A stretch of DNA of 64,000 nt, from positions 62,001 to 126,000 of the forward strand of contig NZ_QFYR01000005.1 of assembly GCF_003254705.1 (NCBI RefSeq), written 5' to 3'. Under the pieces are notes generated by a model. That model searched no databases. It was given only the letters and a program-made list of their open reading frames with translations, and was not told the DNA's origin. Positions 56,921 to 64,000 of the stretch are shown here, piece after piece. Numbering within the stretch: position 1 is the stretch's first letter; every line of letters begins with the position of its first letter. The stretch comes from Phenylobacterium deserti (GTDB taxonomy: Bacteria; Pseudomonadota; Alphaproteobacteria; Caulobacterales; Caulobacteraceae). The position numbers and the translations under genes were made by a program.

Positions 56921-59389
56921 GTGGGATTCGAAGGCCGGTTGCTGGAGCTGCCCGACCGGCTCGTGGAGGCCCTTGTCCCTGCTCACTGGACCAACGCGCG
57001 CGCCGAAGCCTGGATAGATTGGGCAAGGGGAGAGCCGGACTTGCCGCAAGCCGTCGCCGACTACGTCGAGGCCCTAACCCAGGCCGCGCAGGCCAAGGGG
57101 CTGGTGAAGGACCTGAGGTCCCGCAGTCGATTCCGTGACCAGCTCACGGAGGCCTTGCTCGCCGGTCGCATCGCGGTCGCCGCGCCGCGCCCAGCCGTGC
57201 CGCCGCTCGTGATCGACGCCGCCGATCCAGCCGCGCCGCAGACTCTGCAGGAACTGACTGCGGTGCTGCGCGGACAGCGAGCCGCCGCTGCGGCCGCTGG
57301 CGAGGTCGCGCTGCGGCTGCAGGCCGTTATGGATGCCGTGCTTCGCTGCGAAGGCGACGCGGACGCCTGCGCGGACCCAACTCGGAACCTAAGTCTGGCC
57401 CGGGCGGCGGAGGCGGCTCGGCTTGCAGGCGCACCTCCCAGCGCCGTGCTGGACGCCGTGGCGCTGGCCCGCGCCGGCGAGAGCCTCTGGCGCGCCGAGC
57501 CGCCCACCGTCGCCGATCGCTTGCGTCTGATCGTGGGCGCCGCAAAGGGTCTGACCGGTCCGGTCGCGCAGGAGGCGGCGCTCGCCGCCTGGGCGACAGG
57601 CGCCGTGGCCGTTGCGCCGAGCCCTGTCGAAGCGCAGCAACTTGCGGCGGCCGAAGGCGCCTTGCACGGCGGCGTCGACCTGATGGCCTTCTGGTCCGAC
57701 GAAGCGTTCGACATCGCCGCTTTCGAAACCGCCGTTCAGCTCCTGGCTCGCGCCTTAGCGGCGGCTGCAGACGGCCCCGTGCGGCTAGGCCTCGCCGGGC
57801 TGGGCGACTGGCTGGCCGCCCATGGCCTCGACTACGACAGCGAGGCGGGCCGGGAAACGGCGCGGGAGCTCTACAAGGCAGCGGTCGACGCTGTGACCGC
57901 CTCGGGAGCTCCGTTGGCAGGCGGTCTTGCGGTGTTCGAGGATCCCGAACTGGCGTTGCGGCTGGGCGCCGGCAGCCTGGCCGCGGCGCCGTTCTCCGGC
58001 GCCCTGACCCTGGCCGAGACGGCGGACGGCGAAAGCGTGCGAGTGCTTTCCGAGGCGGCGCTGCGAGGCTTTGCGATCCTCGGGCTCGACGCCGCGGAGA
58101 TGAGCGGCCGTCTGCTAGGACAGCGCGAGCTGTCGGAGGCGCCGGGCATCGACCACCGAGCGCTGCTGGCCCGAGGCTTCACGGACCACGAGATCGCCGC
58201 GGTGGAGGCGGCCCTGCCCTTTGTCAGCCGGCTGCGTGACGCCTTTGCGCCGGCGGTCGTTGGCGAAGGGTTCGTCGGCGACGTGCTCGGGGCATCGCCG
58301 GCTCAGATGGCTGATCCGGCGCTGGACGTGCTGGCGTTGGCCGGCTTCTCAGCGGCTGAGATTGCGGCGGCCGAGGCTTATGCCCTCGGTGGCGAAAGCG
58401 GTCTGGACGAGGTGCTGACCTCAGAGCAGCGGCGGGTGTTCCGCACGGCCGACGCCGTTGGCGAGCCGGCGCGGCTGGCTATGCTGGCGGCCCTGGCGCC
58501 GGTTCTGGCGGTCCCGCCGATGGCCAACGTCATTCTCCCGTGGGACGCGGCGCCGGTCGAGGTCGCCGCCCGGCTGGCCGCGCCCGTTGCTGTGCGCGTG
58601 CGTCGGGCCGAAGCGCCTGCCGACCTGAAGCTCGACCTACCCGCCGCCGCCGAAGCGCCGCGGATGCAGCGGGAAAGCGCCTCGCCGCCGCCGGAGCCCC
58701 AGGAACGTATCGTCGAGCGGATCGTCGAGCGCGAGCGCACCCGTCGCAAGCTGCCCGACCGCCGGAAGGGGTACATCCAGAAGGCCGCGGTGGGCGGCCA
58801 CAAGGTCTACATCCACACCGGCGAGTACGACGACGGCGAGCTGGGCGAGATCTTCATCGACATGCACAAGGAAGGCGCCGCCTTCCGCAGCCTGATGAAC
58901 AACTTCGCGATCGCGATCTCCATCGGCCTGCAATACGGCGTGCCGTTGGACGAGTTCGTGGACGCGTTCGTGTTCACCCGGTTCGATCCGGCCGGGCCGG
59001 TCACGGGCAACGACCAGGTGAAGTCGGCCACCTCCATCCTCGACTACATCTTCCGGGAGCTGGGGATCAGCTACCTGGGGCGCAACGACCTGGCGAGCGC
59101 TGACCCGGGCGAGCTGAACGCCGACGGGCTCGGGCGCGGCAAAGCGGACGACGGCGCGGCTGTGATGGACGAGCCGCAGCCGGCCTCCAGGTTCATCTCC
59201 AAGGGCTTCTCGCGCGGCGCGGCGCCCGACAACCTGGTGTTCCTGCCGGTCAACCGAGCGGCCAACTTCGACGCGGCGGACGTCTGCGCGGCATGCGGCG
59301 ACATCGCGGTGGTGCGCAAGGGCCAGGCGCTGATCTGCGAGACCTGCGGCACGCGGGCCGGACGGACCGGCGAAGAGCCCGGAAGCTAA
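56921..59389 (+). CDS. Degenerate class II ribonucleotide reductase homologue with TSCPD domain
   Basis: An 822-residue protein. Residues about 607-730 match the C-terminal region of NrdJ almost throughout ([65 protein letters not shown]). A terminal zinc ribbon follows (CAACG...CETCG, about 788-812). Upstream pieces also correspond to Nrd[17 protein letters not shown] (about 136), [10 protein letters not shown] (303), [15 protein letters not shown] (419) and FRTADAVG (506, where NrdJ has paired cysteines). The radical-site NPCxE motif and the redox cysteines are absent, so reductase activity is not expected. The GTG at 56921 is preferred; codons back to an ATG at 56813 have non-coding third-position composition. 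Confidence 0.75.
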   Translation: MGFEGRLLELPDRLVEALVPAHWTNARAEAWIDWARGEPDLPQAVADYVEALTQAAQAKGLVKDLRSRSRFRDQLTEALLAGRIAVAAPRPAVPPLVIDAADPAAPQTLQELTAVLRGQRAAAAAAGEVALRLQAVMDAVLRCEGDADACADPTRNLSLARAAEAARLAGAPPSAVLDAVALARAGESLWRAEPPTVADRLRLIVGAAKGLTGPVAQEAALAAWATGAVAVAPSPVEAQQLAAAEGALHGGVDLMAFWSDEAFDIAAFETAVQLLARALAAAADGPVRLGLAGLGDWLAAHGLDYDSEAGRETARELYKAAVDAVTASGAPLAGGLAVFEDPELALRLGAGSLAAAPFSGALTLAETADGESVRVLSEAALRGFAILGLDAAEMSGRLLGQRELSEAPGIDHRALLARGFTDHEIAAVEAALPFVSRLRDAFAPAVVGEGFVGDVLGASPAQMADPALDVLALAGFSAAEIAAAEAYALGGESGLDEVLTSEQRRVFRTADAVGEPARLAMLAALAPVLAVPPMANVILPWDAAPVEVAARLAAPVAVRVRRAEAPADLKLDLPAAAEAPRMQRESASPPPEPQERIVERIVERERTRRKLPDRRKGYIQKAAVGGHKVYIHTGEYDDGELGEIFIDMHKEGAAFRSLMNNFAIAISIGLQYGVPLDEFVDAFVFTRFDPAGPVTGNDQVKSATSILDYIFRELGISYLGRNDLASADPGELNADGLGRGKADDGAAVMDEPQPASRFISKGFSRGAAPDNLVFLPVNRAANFDAADVCAACGDIAVVRKGQALICETCGTRAGRTGEEPGS

Positions 59390-59469
59390 GAGTTACCGCG
59401 ATTTAAGTGGCGAAGCCGACGTGCCGGGCGCACATGGAGAACGACTGTTCGTCTGAAAGCGCCGTGTTC

Positions 59470-60342
59470 ATGTCCCCTCTGTTCCGCGTCCTGCCTGCCG
59501 CTCTTGTCGCTCTGGCGATCGCCTCGCCGGCCCTGGCCATGTCTGGCCCGGGCGACAAGGAAGTCGTCCGGCGCAACACCTTTGGCGGCGCCTGCGCCAA
59601 GTGCGAGCTGTCCGGCCGCAACCTGCGCGGCGCCGAGTTCATGGGCGCGAACTTCGCCGGTTCGGCCCTGGTCGGGGCCGACATGCGCGAGGCGCGGGTG
59701 CTGGCCTCGAACTTCGCGGGCGCGGACCTGTCCCGGGTGAACCTGTCGGACGCCGAGATGGTCGGAGCCAACTTCGCTGGCGCCAACTTGGCCGGAGCCC
59801 GCCTGCGGGGCGGCGAGGCCAAGGGCGTGGTGTTCGCCGGCGCGAACCTGGCCAACGCCGACCTCAGCGACGTCGAGGCCATGGGCGCCAACTTCGCCGG
59901 CGCCAACCTGACGAACGCCCGACTGAAGAACGCCGCCTTGAACGGCGTCGTGCTGACCGGAGCCGAAGCGCGAGGCTCCGACTTCAGCGACACGGCCCTG
60001 AACGGGGCCAACCTGACCGGCGGCCGGTTCAACCGCGCCTCGTTCCGCGACGCCAGCCTGAACGCAGCGGTGCTGTCGCACGGCGACTTCGACGGCGCTG
60101 ATTTCCGCGACGCCGACCTCAACCATGCCTCGCTGTTCGGCGCGGACCTGTCGCAAGCCCGAGGCTTGCAGCAGGACCAGCTGGACGAGGCCTGCGGCGA
60201 CAAGTCGACCCGCCTGCCGCCCGGACTGACCGTCCGGTCGTGCCGCGGCCCGGTGCGGGTGATGATCCGCGCCCCGCGGATCCCGGCGCCGCCCGCCATC
60301 CCGGCTCCGCCGGCGCCGCCCGTGCCCGTCGCCCGCCGCTAA
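59470..60342 (+). CDS. Secreted pentapeptide-repeat protein
   Basis: A 290-residue exported protein: signal peptide MSPLFRVLPAALVALAIASPALA, a short region with a CAKC pair (GGACAKCELSGRNLRGAE), then about 30 tandem pentapeptide repeats of A(D/N)LxX/F type (GANFAGANLAGARLRGGEAKGVVFAGANLANADLSD...), predicted to form a right-handed quadrilateral beta-helix. The tail is Pro-rich (APRIPAPPAIPAPPAPPVP). Two Cys (EACGDK, RSCRGP) may be disulfide-linked. The ATG at 59470 begins the signal peptide. Function unknown; the repeats mediate protein contacts in other systems. Confidence 0.85.
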   Translation: MSPLFRVLPAALVALAIASPALAMSGPGDKEVVRRNTFGGACAKCELSGRNLRGAEFMGANFAGSALVGADMREARVLASNFAGADLSRVNLSDAEMVGANFAGANLAGARLRGGEAKGVVFAGANLANADLSDVEAMGANFAGANLTNARLKNAALNGVVLTGAEARGSDFSDTALNGANLTGGRFNRASFRDASLNAAVLSHGDFDGADFRDADLNHASLFGADLSQARGLQQDQLDEACGDKSTRLPPGLTVRSCRGPVRVMIRAPRIPAPPAIPAPPAPPVPVARR

Positions 60343-60373
60343 GGACGGGCGAAGGCGGTCGCCCCCGAGGCCC

Positions 60374-62152
60374 TTAGGCCTTGATCGGGGGCGCCAGGCG
60401 GATGTGCAGCTCCTTGAGCTGCTTCTCGGAGACTTCCGAAGGGGCCTTCATCAGAAGGTCCTCGCCCTGCTGGTTCAGCGGGAAGGCGATCACCTCGCGG
60501 ATGGCCGTCTCGCCAGCCAGCAGCATGACGATGCGGTCGATGCCGGGCGCCAGGCCGCCGTGCGGCGGGGCGCCATGGCGGAAGGCGTTGAGCATGCCGC
60601 CGAACTGCTCCTCCACCACTTCCGGACCGTAGCCGGCGATCTCGAAGGCGCGGACCATGATCTCGGGCAGGTGGTTCCGGATGGCGCCCGAGCACAGCTC
60701 ATAGCCGTTGCAGACGATGTCGTACTGGTAGGCCAGGATGTCGAGCGGGTCCTTGGTGTTCAGGGCCTCGAGCTCGCCTTGCGGCATGGAGAACGGGTTG
60801 TGGGAGAAGTCGACCTTCTTCTCGTCCTCGTTCCACTCGAACATCGGGAAGTCGACGATCCAGACGAACTCGAAGCGGTTCTCGTCCACGAGCTTCAGGT
60901 CCGTGCCGACCTTGGTGCGGGCCGAACCGGCGAACTTGTAGAAGACCTTCGGATCGCCGGCGACGAAGAAGGCGGCGTCGCCCTGCTTCATACCGATGGA
61001 GGCCATCAGGGCGTCGGTCTTCTCGGCGCCGAGGTTCTTGGCGATCGGGCCGCCCCAGCCGCCCTGGTCCTCGCTCCAGAAGATGTAGCCGAGGCCGGGT
61101 TGGCCCTCGCCCTGCGCCCAGGAGTTCATGCGGTCGCAGAAGGCGCGCGAGCCGCCGGTCGGGGCCGGGATGGCCCACACGGCGTTGGCGGCGTTCTCCA
61201 GGATCCGGGCGAACAGGCCGAAGCCGCCGCCGCGGAAGTGGTCGGAGACGTCCTGCATCTGGATCGGATTGCGCAGGTCCGGCTTGTCCGAGCCGTACTT
61301 GGAGATGGCTTCCCGATAGGGGATGCGCGGGAACGGATAGGGCGTGACCGGCTTGCCGCCGCCGAACTCCTCGAAGACGCCGTGCATGACAGGCTCGATG
61401 GCCGCAAACACGTCTTCCTGGGTGACGAAGCTCATCTCCACGTCGAGCTGGTAGAACTCGAGCGAGCGGTCAGCGCGCAGATCCTCGTCGCGGAAGCAGG
61501 GCGCGATCTGGAAGTAGCGGTCGAAGCCCGCGACCATCAGCAGCTGCTTGAACTGCTGGGGCGCCTGCGGAAGGGCGTAGAACTTGGACGGGTGCAGACG
61601 CGAGGGCACCAGGAAGTCGCGGGCGCCTTCGGGGGAGGACGCCGTCAGGATCGGCGTCTGGTACTCCAGGAAGCCCTGGCCGATCATGCGGTTGCGGATC
61701 GACTGGATGACCTTGGAGCGCAGGACGATGTTCCGGTGCAGCGTCTCGCGGCGCAGGTCCAAGAAGCGGTTCTTGAGCCGGATCTCTTCCGGATACTCGG
61801 GCTCGCCGAAGACCGGCAGAGCCAGCTCGCCGGCTTCCGACAGCACGTCCACCGTGGCGACCTTCACTTCGATCTCGCCGGTGGGCAGGTTCGGGTTCAC
61901 GGTCTCGGCCGTGCGGGCCACGACCTCGCCATCCACGCGGATGACGCTTTCAGCGCGCAGGTGCTCGACGATCGCGAAGCCCGGGGTGCCGGGGCTGAGC
62001 ACCAGCTGGGTGAGGCCATAGTGGTCGCGCAGGTCGATGAAGATCAGCCCGCCGTGGTCGCGCTTGCGATGGATCCAGCCCGACAGGCGAACGGTCTGGC
62101 CAGTGTCGGCGGCGCGAAGTTGGCCGCAGGTGTGCGAGCGGTAAGCGTGCAT
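60374..62152 (-). CDS. aspS: Aspartyl-tRNA synthetase
   Basis: A 592-residue class IIb synthetase of the bacterial type. N-terminal anticodon-binding OB fold ([46 protein letters not shown]), the catalytic core ([72 protein letters not shown]), the bacterial GAD insertion and motif 3 ([17 protein letters not shown]). Whether it is discriminating or also charges tRNA-Asn cannot be settled here. The ATG at 62152 follows a GAAGAG site; the open frame extends upstream but is not conserved. Confidence 0.97.
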   Translation of the reverse strand: MHAYRSHTCGQLRAADTGQTVRLSGWIHRKRDHGGLIFIDLRDHYGLTQLVLSPGTPGFAIVEHLRAESVIRVDGEVVARTAETVNPNLPTGEIEVKVATVDVLSEAGELALPVFGEPEYPEEIRLKNRFLDLRRETLHRNIVLRSKVIQSIRNRMIGQGFLEYQTPILTASSPEGARDFLVPSRLHPSKFYALPQAPQQFKQLLMVAGFDRYFQIAPCFRDEDLRADRSLEFYQLDVEMSFVTQEDVFAAIEPVMHGVFEEFGGGKPVTPYPFPRIPYREAISKYGSDKPDLRNPIQMQDVSDHFRGGGFGLFARILENAANAVWAIPAPTGGSRAFCDRMNSWAQGEGQPGLGYIFWSEDQGGWGGPIAKNLGAEKTDALMASIGMKQGDAAFFVAGDPKVFYKFAGSARTKVGTDLKLVDENRFEFVWIVDFPMFEWNEDEKKVDFSHNPFSMPQGELEALNTKDPLDILAYQYDIVCNGYELCSGAIRNHLPEIMVRAFEIAGYGPEVVEEQFGGMLNAFRHGAPPHGGLAPGIDRIVMLLAGETAIREVIAFPLNQQGEDLLMKAPSEVSEKQLKELHIRLAPPIKA

Positions 62153-62255
62153 TCTCTTCAGGAAATCGGCTGATTTGGAGGGGCGGAAGGGCGCATGCGG
62201 GGCCGTGGATGTCAAGGCGCGGGGCCGATGCGCCAAAGGGCGCGTTGAAGAGCCC

Positions 62256-62531
62256 ATGACCCGCCTCGAAGATCCCGTCGCCGCACGTCTGGCCACCCTG
62301 CCCCGCGGCTATTGCGAGGGGATGTTCGAAGGCCGCCGCTGGGGGGTGACGGTGAAAGGCTCGGACGACGGGCGGCGCTGGTGGATCTGGGGCGAGGAGC
62401 TGGGCGGTCCGGACCGGATCAGCGGCAATCTTTATGTGCTGGACGGCGGGCGAGCCTTGCTCAAGCCCTGCGAGATGCCGGAGGCCAAGGTGCGCGCGTT
62501 CGTCCTCGGGTACGAACCCGAGGGCGCCTGA
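62256..62531 (+). CDS. Conserved small hypothetical protein
   Basis: A 91-residue acidic/basic-balanced protein ([88 protein letters not shown]), mostly beta-strand, with two Cys and no membrane segment. No domain is recognised. GAAGAG lies 5 bp before the ATG at 62256. It is divergent from aspS with a 103-bp gap. Confidence 0.6.
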   Translation: MTRLEDPVAARLATLPRGYCEGMFEGRRWGVTVKGSDDGRRWWIWGEELGGPDRISGNLYVLDGGRALLKPCEMPEAKVRAFVLGYEPEGA

Positions 62532-62588
62532 GGGCGAGCACGGTTTGAAGCTGAAGACATTGCGGGCGGGGCCGAAGCGAAGGCGAGC

Positions 62589-63203
62589 TTAGCTGCTGTC
62601 GCGCCACGACGGCCGGCGCAGGTTCGAGCCCCAGAGGCCGAAGCTGCGTACGAAGTCCTCGTCGGAGAGGCCCGACTGCTTCTGCCGCTCGTGATCAGCC
62701 GCGATGCGGTCGGCGCGGTCGGCCAGATGCGCTGGCAGGGCGCCCTCACCGTCCCAGACGCCGAGTTCGTGGCAAAGATCCGCAATCTGCTGCTTGGCGT
62801 CCCGGCTGAGAAAGTCATCGCACAGCGACAGCTGCTCGATAGCGTCGCCCAGCACGTCGAGACGGCGTTCGGCGTCCAGGCCGTCGGTTTCGCGCCAGAT
62901 GGCCCGCTCCACCGCCAGGTTCAGCAAGTCCTTGCGGCGCTCGACGCCAGCCTCCCGCTCAACCTCCGCCGTCTCGCGAGCGGCGGCCTCGGCCGCGCGA
63001 GCCTCGCGCGCGGCGTCCCGGACCAGCTTGGCTTCCAAGGCCACGCTTTGCCGCACCGAACGTGTCAGCTTGTGCAGGGCCGAGGCCAGGTCCGCGAAGG
63101 CGTCCGGCTCCGGCGTCTCCAGCAGGCGGGCATGGGCCTCGCGCGCGGCGGTAAGACAAAGGTCCGCGACCTCCGCCAGCACACGCCCGTGCCGTTCCGC
63201 CAT
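62589..63203 (-). CDS. Alpha-helical hypothetical protein
   Basis: A 204-residue, strongly helical and charged protein (RQSVALEAKLVRDAAREARAAEAAARETAEVEREAGVERRKDLLNLAVERAI), probably with a coiled-coil centre, and a C-terminal region with LSDEDFVRSFGLWGSNLRRPSWRDSS. No signal peptide or membrane segment. The ATG at 63203 (MAERHGRVL) has a purine-rich GGCGGAA just upstream, whereas an in-frame start 18 codons earlier has no site. No family recognised. Confidence 0.6.
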   Translation of the reverse strand: MAERHGRVLAEVADLCLTAAREAHARLLETPEPDAFADLASALHKLTRSVRQSVALEAKLVRDAAREARAAEAAARETAEVEREAGVERRKDLLNLAVERAIWRETDGLDAERRLDVLGDAIEQLSLCDDFLSRDAKQQIADLCHELGVWDGEGALPAHLADRADRIAADHERQKQSGLSDEDFVRSFGLWGSNLRRPSWRDSS

Positions 63204-63395
63204 TTCCGCCGCACCATCCACGAACAAAACGAGAACACACCGCGCCGACGGAGTCAAGAATTCGCGACGCCGTTTGGGCTTCCGGCTCAGCTTACGATTT
63301 GTCTTTCATTGGGAATAAAGCACCAGCACCCTGGGTGACGCTGGCCGCCTGATGTCCTACAGACGGCTCCCTTCGAACGATCGAAAGGTCAGGCT

Positions 63396-64000
63396 TTGGC
63401 TCGCGATCAGGCGCAAGAGTTTGAGCGTCACCCGCTGGCTGGCGGCGGTGAAGTCGGTGCGTTGATCCGCGCGCATGACTGGGCCTCCACGCCTCTTGGA
63501 CCGATCAGCACCTGGCCGCAGCCCTTGAAGACGCTCGCAGCGCTGATGCTGACGTCCACGCAGCCGATGTTCATCGCGTGGGGCGAAGACCGGACGCTTC
63601 TCTACAATGAAGGCTATGCGGAGATCCTGGCCGCCAAGCACCCCGCTGCGCTGGGGCGCGACCTCCTGGAGGTTTGGGAAGAAATCCGCTCCGACCTGCT
63701 CCCGATTGTCGATCAGGCCTACGGCGGCGAGCCGGTCCACATGGCGGACATCGAGCTGTGGATGCTGAGGAAGGGCTTTCTCGAAGAGACCCACTTCGCC
63801 TTCTCCTATACGCCGGTGCGCGATGACGCGGGCGTGGTGCGGGGGATCTTCTGCGCCTGCCTGGAGATCACCGAACAGGTGGTGGGAGAACGCCGCCGCC
63901 GCGAGGCCGAAGCGGCGTTGCGGGAGCGAGAAGAGCGACTGCGTCACGTCCTGGACGGCATGGCGGAGGGGTTCACCCTGATCGCCCCGGACTTCACGAT
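63396..64000 (+). CDS. PAS-domain sensor protein, N-terminal part (probable histidine kinase)
   Basis: Runs off the window's end. TTG at 63396 with AAAGGT 7 bp upstream opens MARDQAQEFERHPLAGGGEVGALIRAHDWASTPLGPISTWPQPLKTLAALMLTSTQPMFIAWGEDRTLLYNEGY. This is the PAS form seen at the N-terminus of many alphaproteobacterial HWE-type or hybrid histidine kinases (DWxxTPLGPxxxWPQxL...QPMFIAWG). It continues with LEETHFAFSYTPVRDDAGVVRGIFCACLEIT, then a charged linker (ERRRREAEAALREREERLRHVL) and the start of a second PAS (GMAEGFTLIAPDF). The open frame extends to the last base. The output domain is outside, so kinase is an inference. Confidence 0.82.
   Translation, partial: MARDQAQEFERHPLAGGGEVGALIRAHDWASTPLGPISTWPQPLKTLAALMLTSTQPMFIAWGEDRTLLYNEGYAEILAAKHPAALGRDLLEVWEEIRSDLLPIVDQAYGGEPVHMADIELWMLRKGFLEETHFAFSYTPVRDDAGVVRGIFCACLEITEQVVGERRRREAEAALREREERLRHVLDGMAEGFTLIAPDFT

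Noticed and set aside
63357..63947. Minus-strand frame opposite the PAS-domain protein
   Set aside because: The plus-strand frame gives a canonical PAS domain, and the minus frame is a shadow with no ribosome site.

Overview
The window is a chromosomal segment of a high-GC alphaproteobacterium, most likely in the Caulobacteraceae (Caulobacter/Phenylobacterium type). The reasons are GC-rich third codon positions, an NDUFA12-type complex I subunit, RF2 with SPY in place of SPF, and a gene order (rhlE, GGDEF protein, suf operon, tyrS, bcp, M23 peptidase, bactofilin, prfB, PBP1A, amidase, rne) that agrees with my memory of Caulobacter crescentus. I see no rRNA, tRNA, insertion sequence, prophage or CRISPR array. 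Nearly everything is housekeeping or conserved lineage-specific sequence.

Layout. 1-1.2 kb: end of rpsF, rpsR and rplI with a strong terminator. 1.2-13.6 kb: an accessory stretch with a small hydrolase, a secreted M28 peptidase, a TonB-dependent receptor, a GH11 xylanase, divergent azoR/LysR genes, a compact exosortase-like module with a possible dedicated substrate, a DUF1579-like protein, the NAD(P)HX repair enzyme Nnr and a histidine phosphatase. 13.9-15.8 kb: glnB-glnA nitrogen control and assimilation. 15.9-24.1 kb: an M61 peptidase, parE, a DEAD-box helicase and a GGDEF protein. 24.1-31.3 kb: a nine-gene iscR/suf operon on the minus strand, holding two cysteine desulfurases and one unassigned gene. 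31.5-37.8 kb: hydrolase, NTF2-like protein, M23 peptidase, MscS channel, anmK, tyrS, bcp. 37.9-47.5 kb: a cell-envelope block (membrane-anchored M23 peptidase overlapping a bactofilin; PBP1A; amidase) with prfB and rne. 47.6-56.7 kb: M48 protease, DsbA-like lipoprotein, manganese catalase, thiS-thiG, aroQ, accB-accC, aat, DUF2155 protein and NDUFA12. 56.9-64 kb: a degenerate NrdJ-like protein, a secreted pentapeptide-repeat protein, aspS, two small conserved proteins and the start of a PAS-domain sensor that runs off the end.

The two strongest unusual objects are: (1) 56921-59389, which aligns by recognisable landmarks along much of a class II (B12-dependent) ribonucleotide reductase and keeps its C-terminal TSCPD and zinc-ribbon parts, but lacks the catalytic cysteine motifs, so it looks like a pseudoenzyme; and (2) 8991-10838, an exosortase-family protein with Cys/Arg/His in the expected order, translationally coupled to a signal-peptide protein, and facing a 78-residue protein whose tail looks like a sortase-type sorting signal. 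Family names come from motif recognition and memory, not from a database search.
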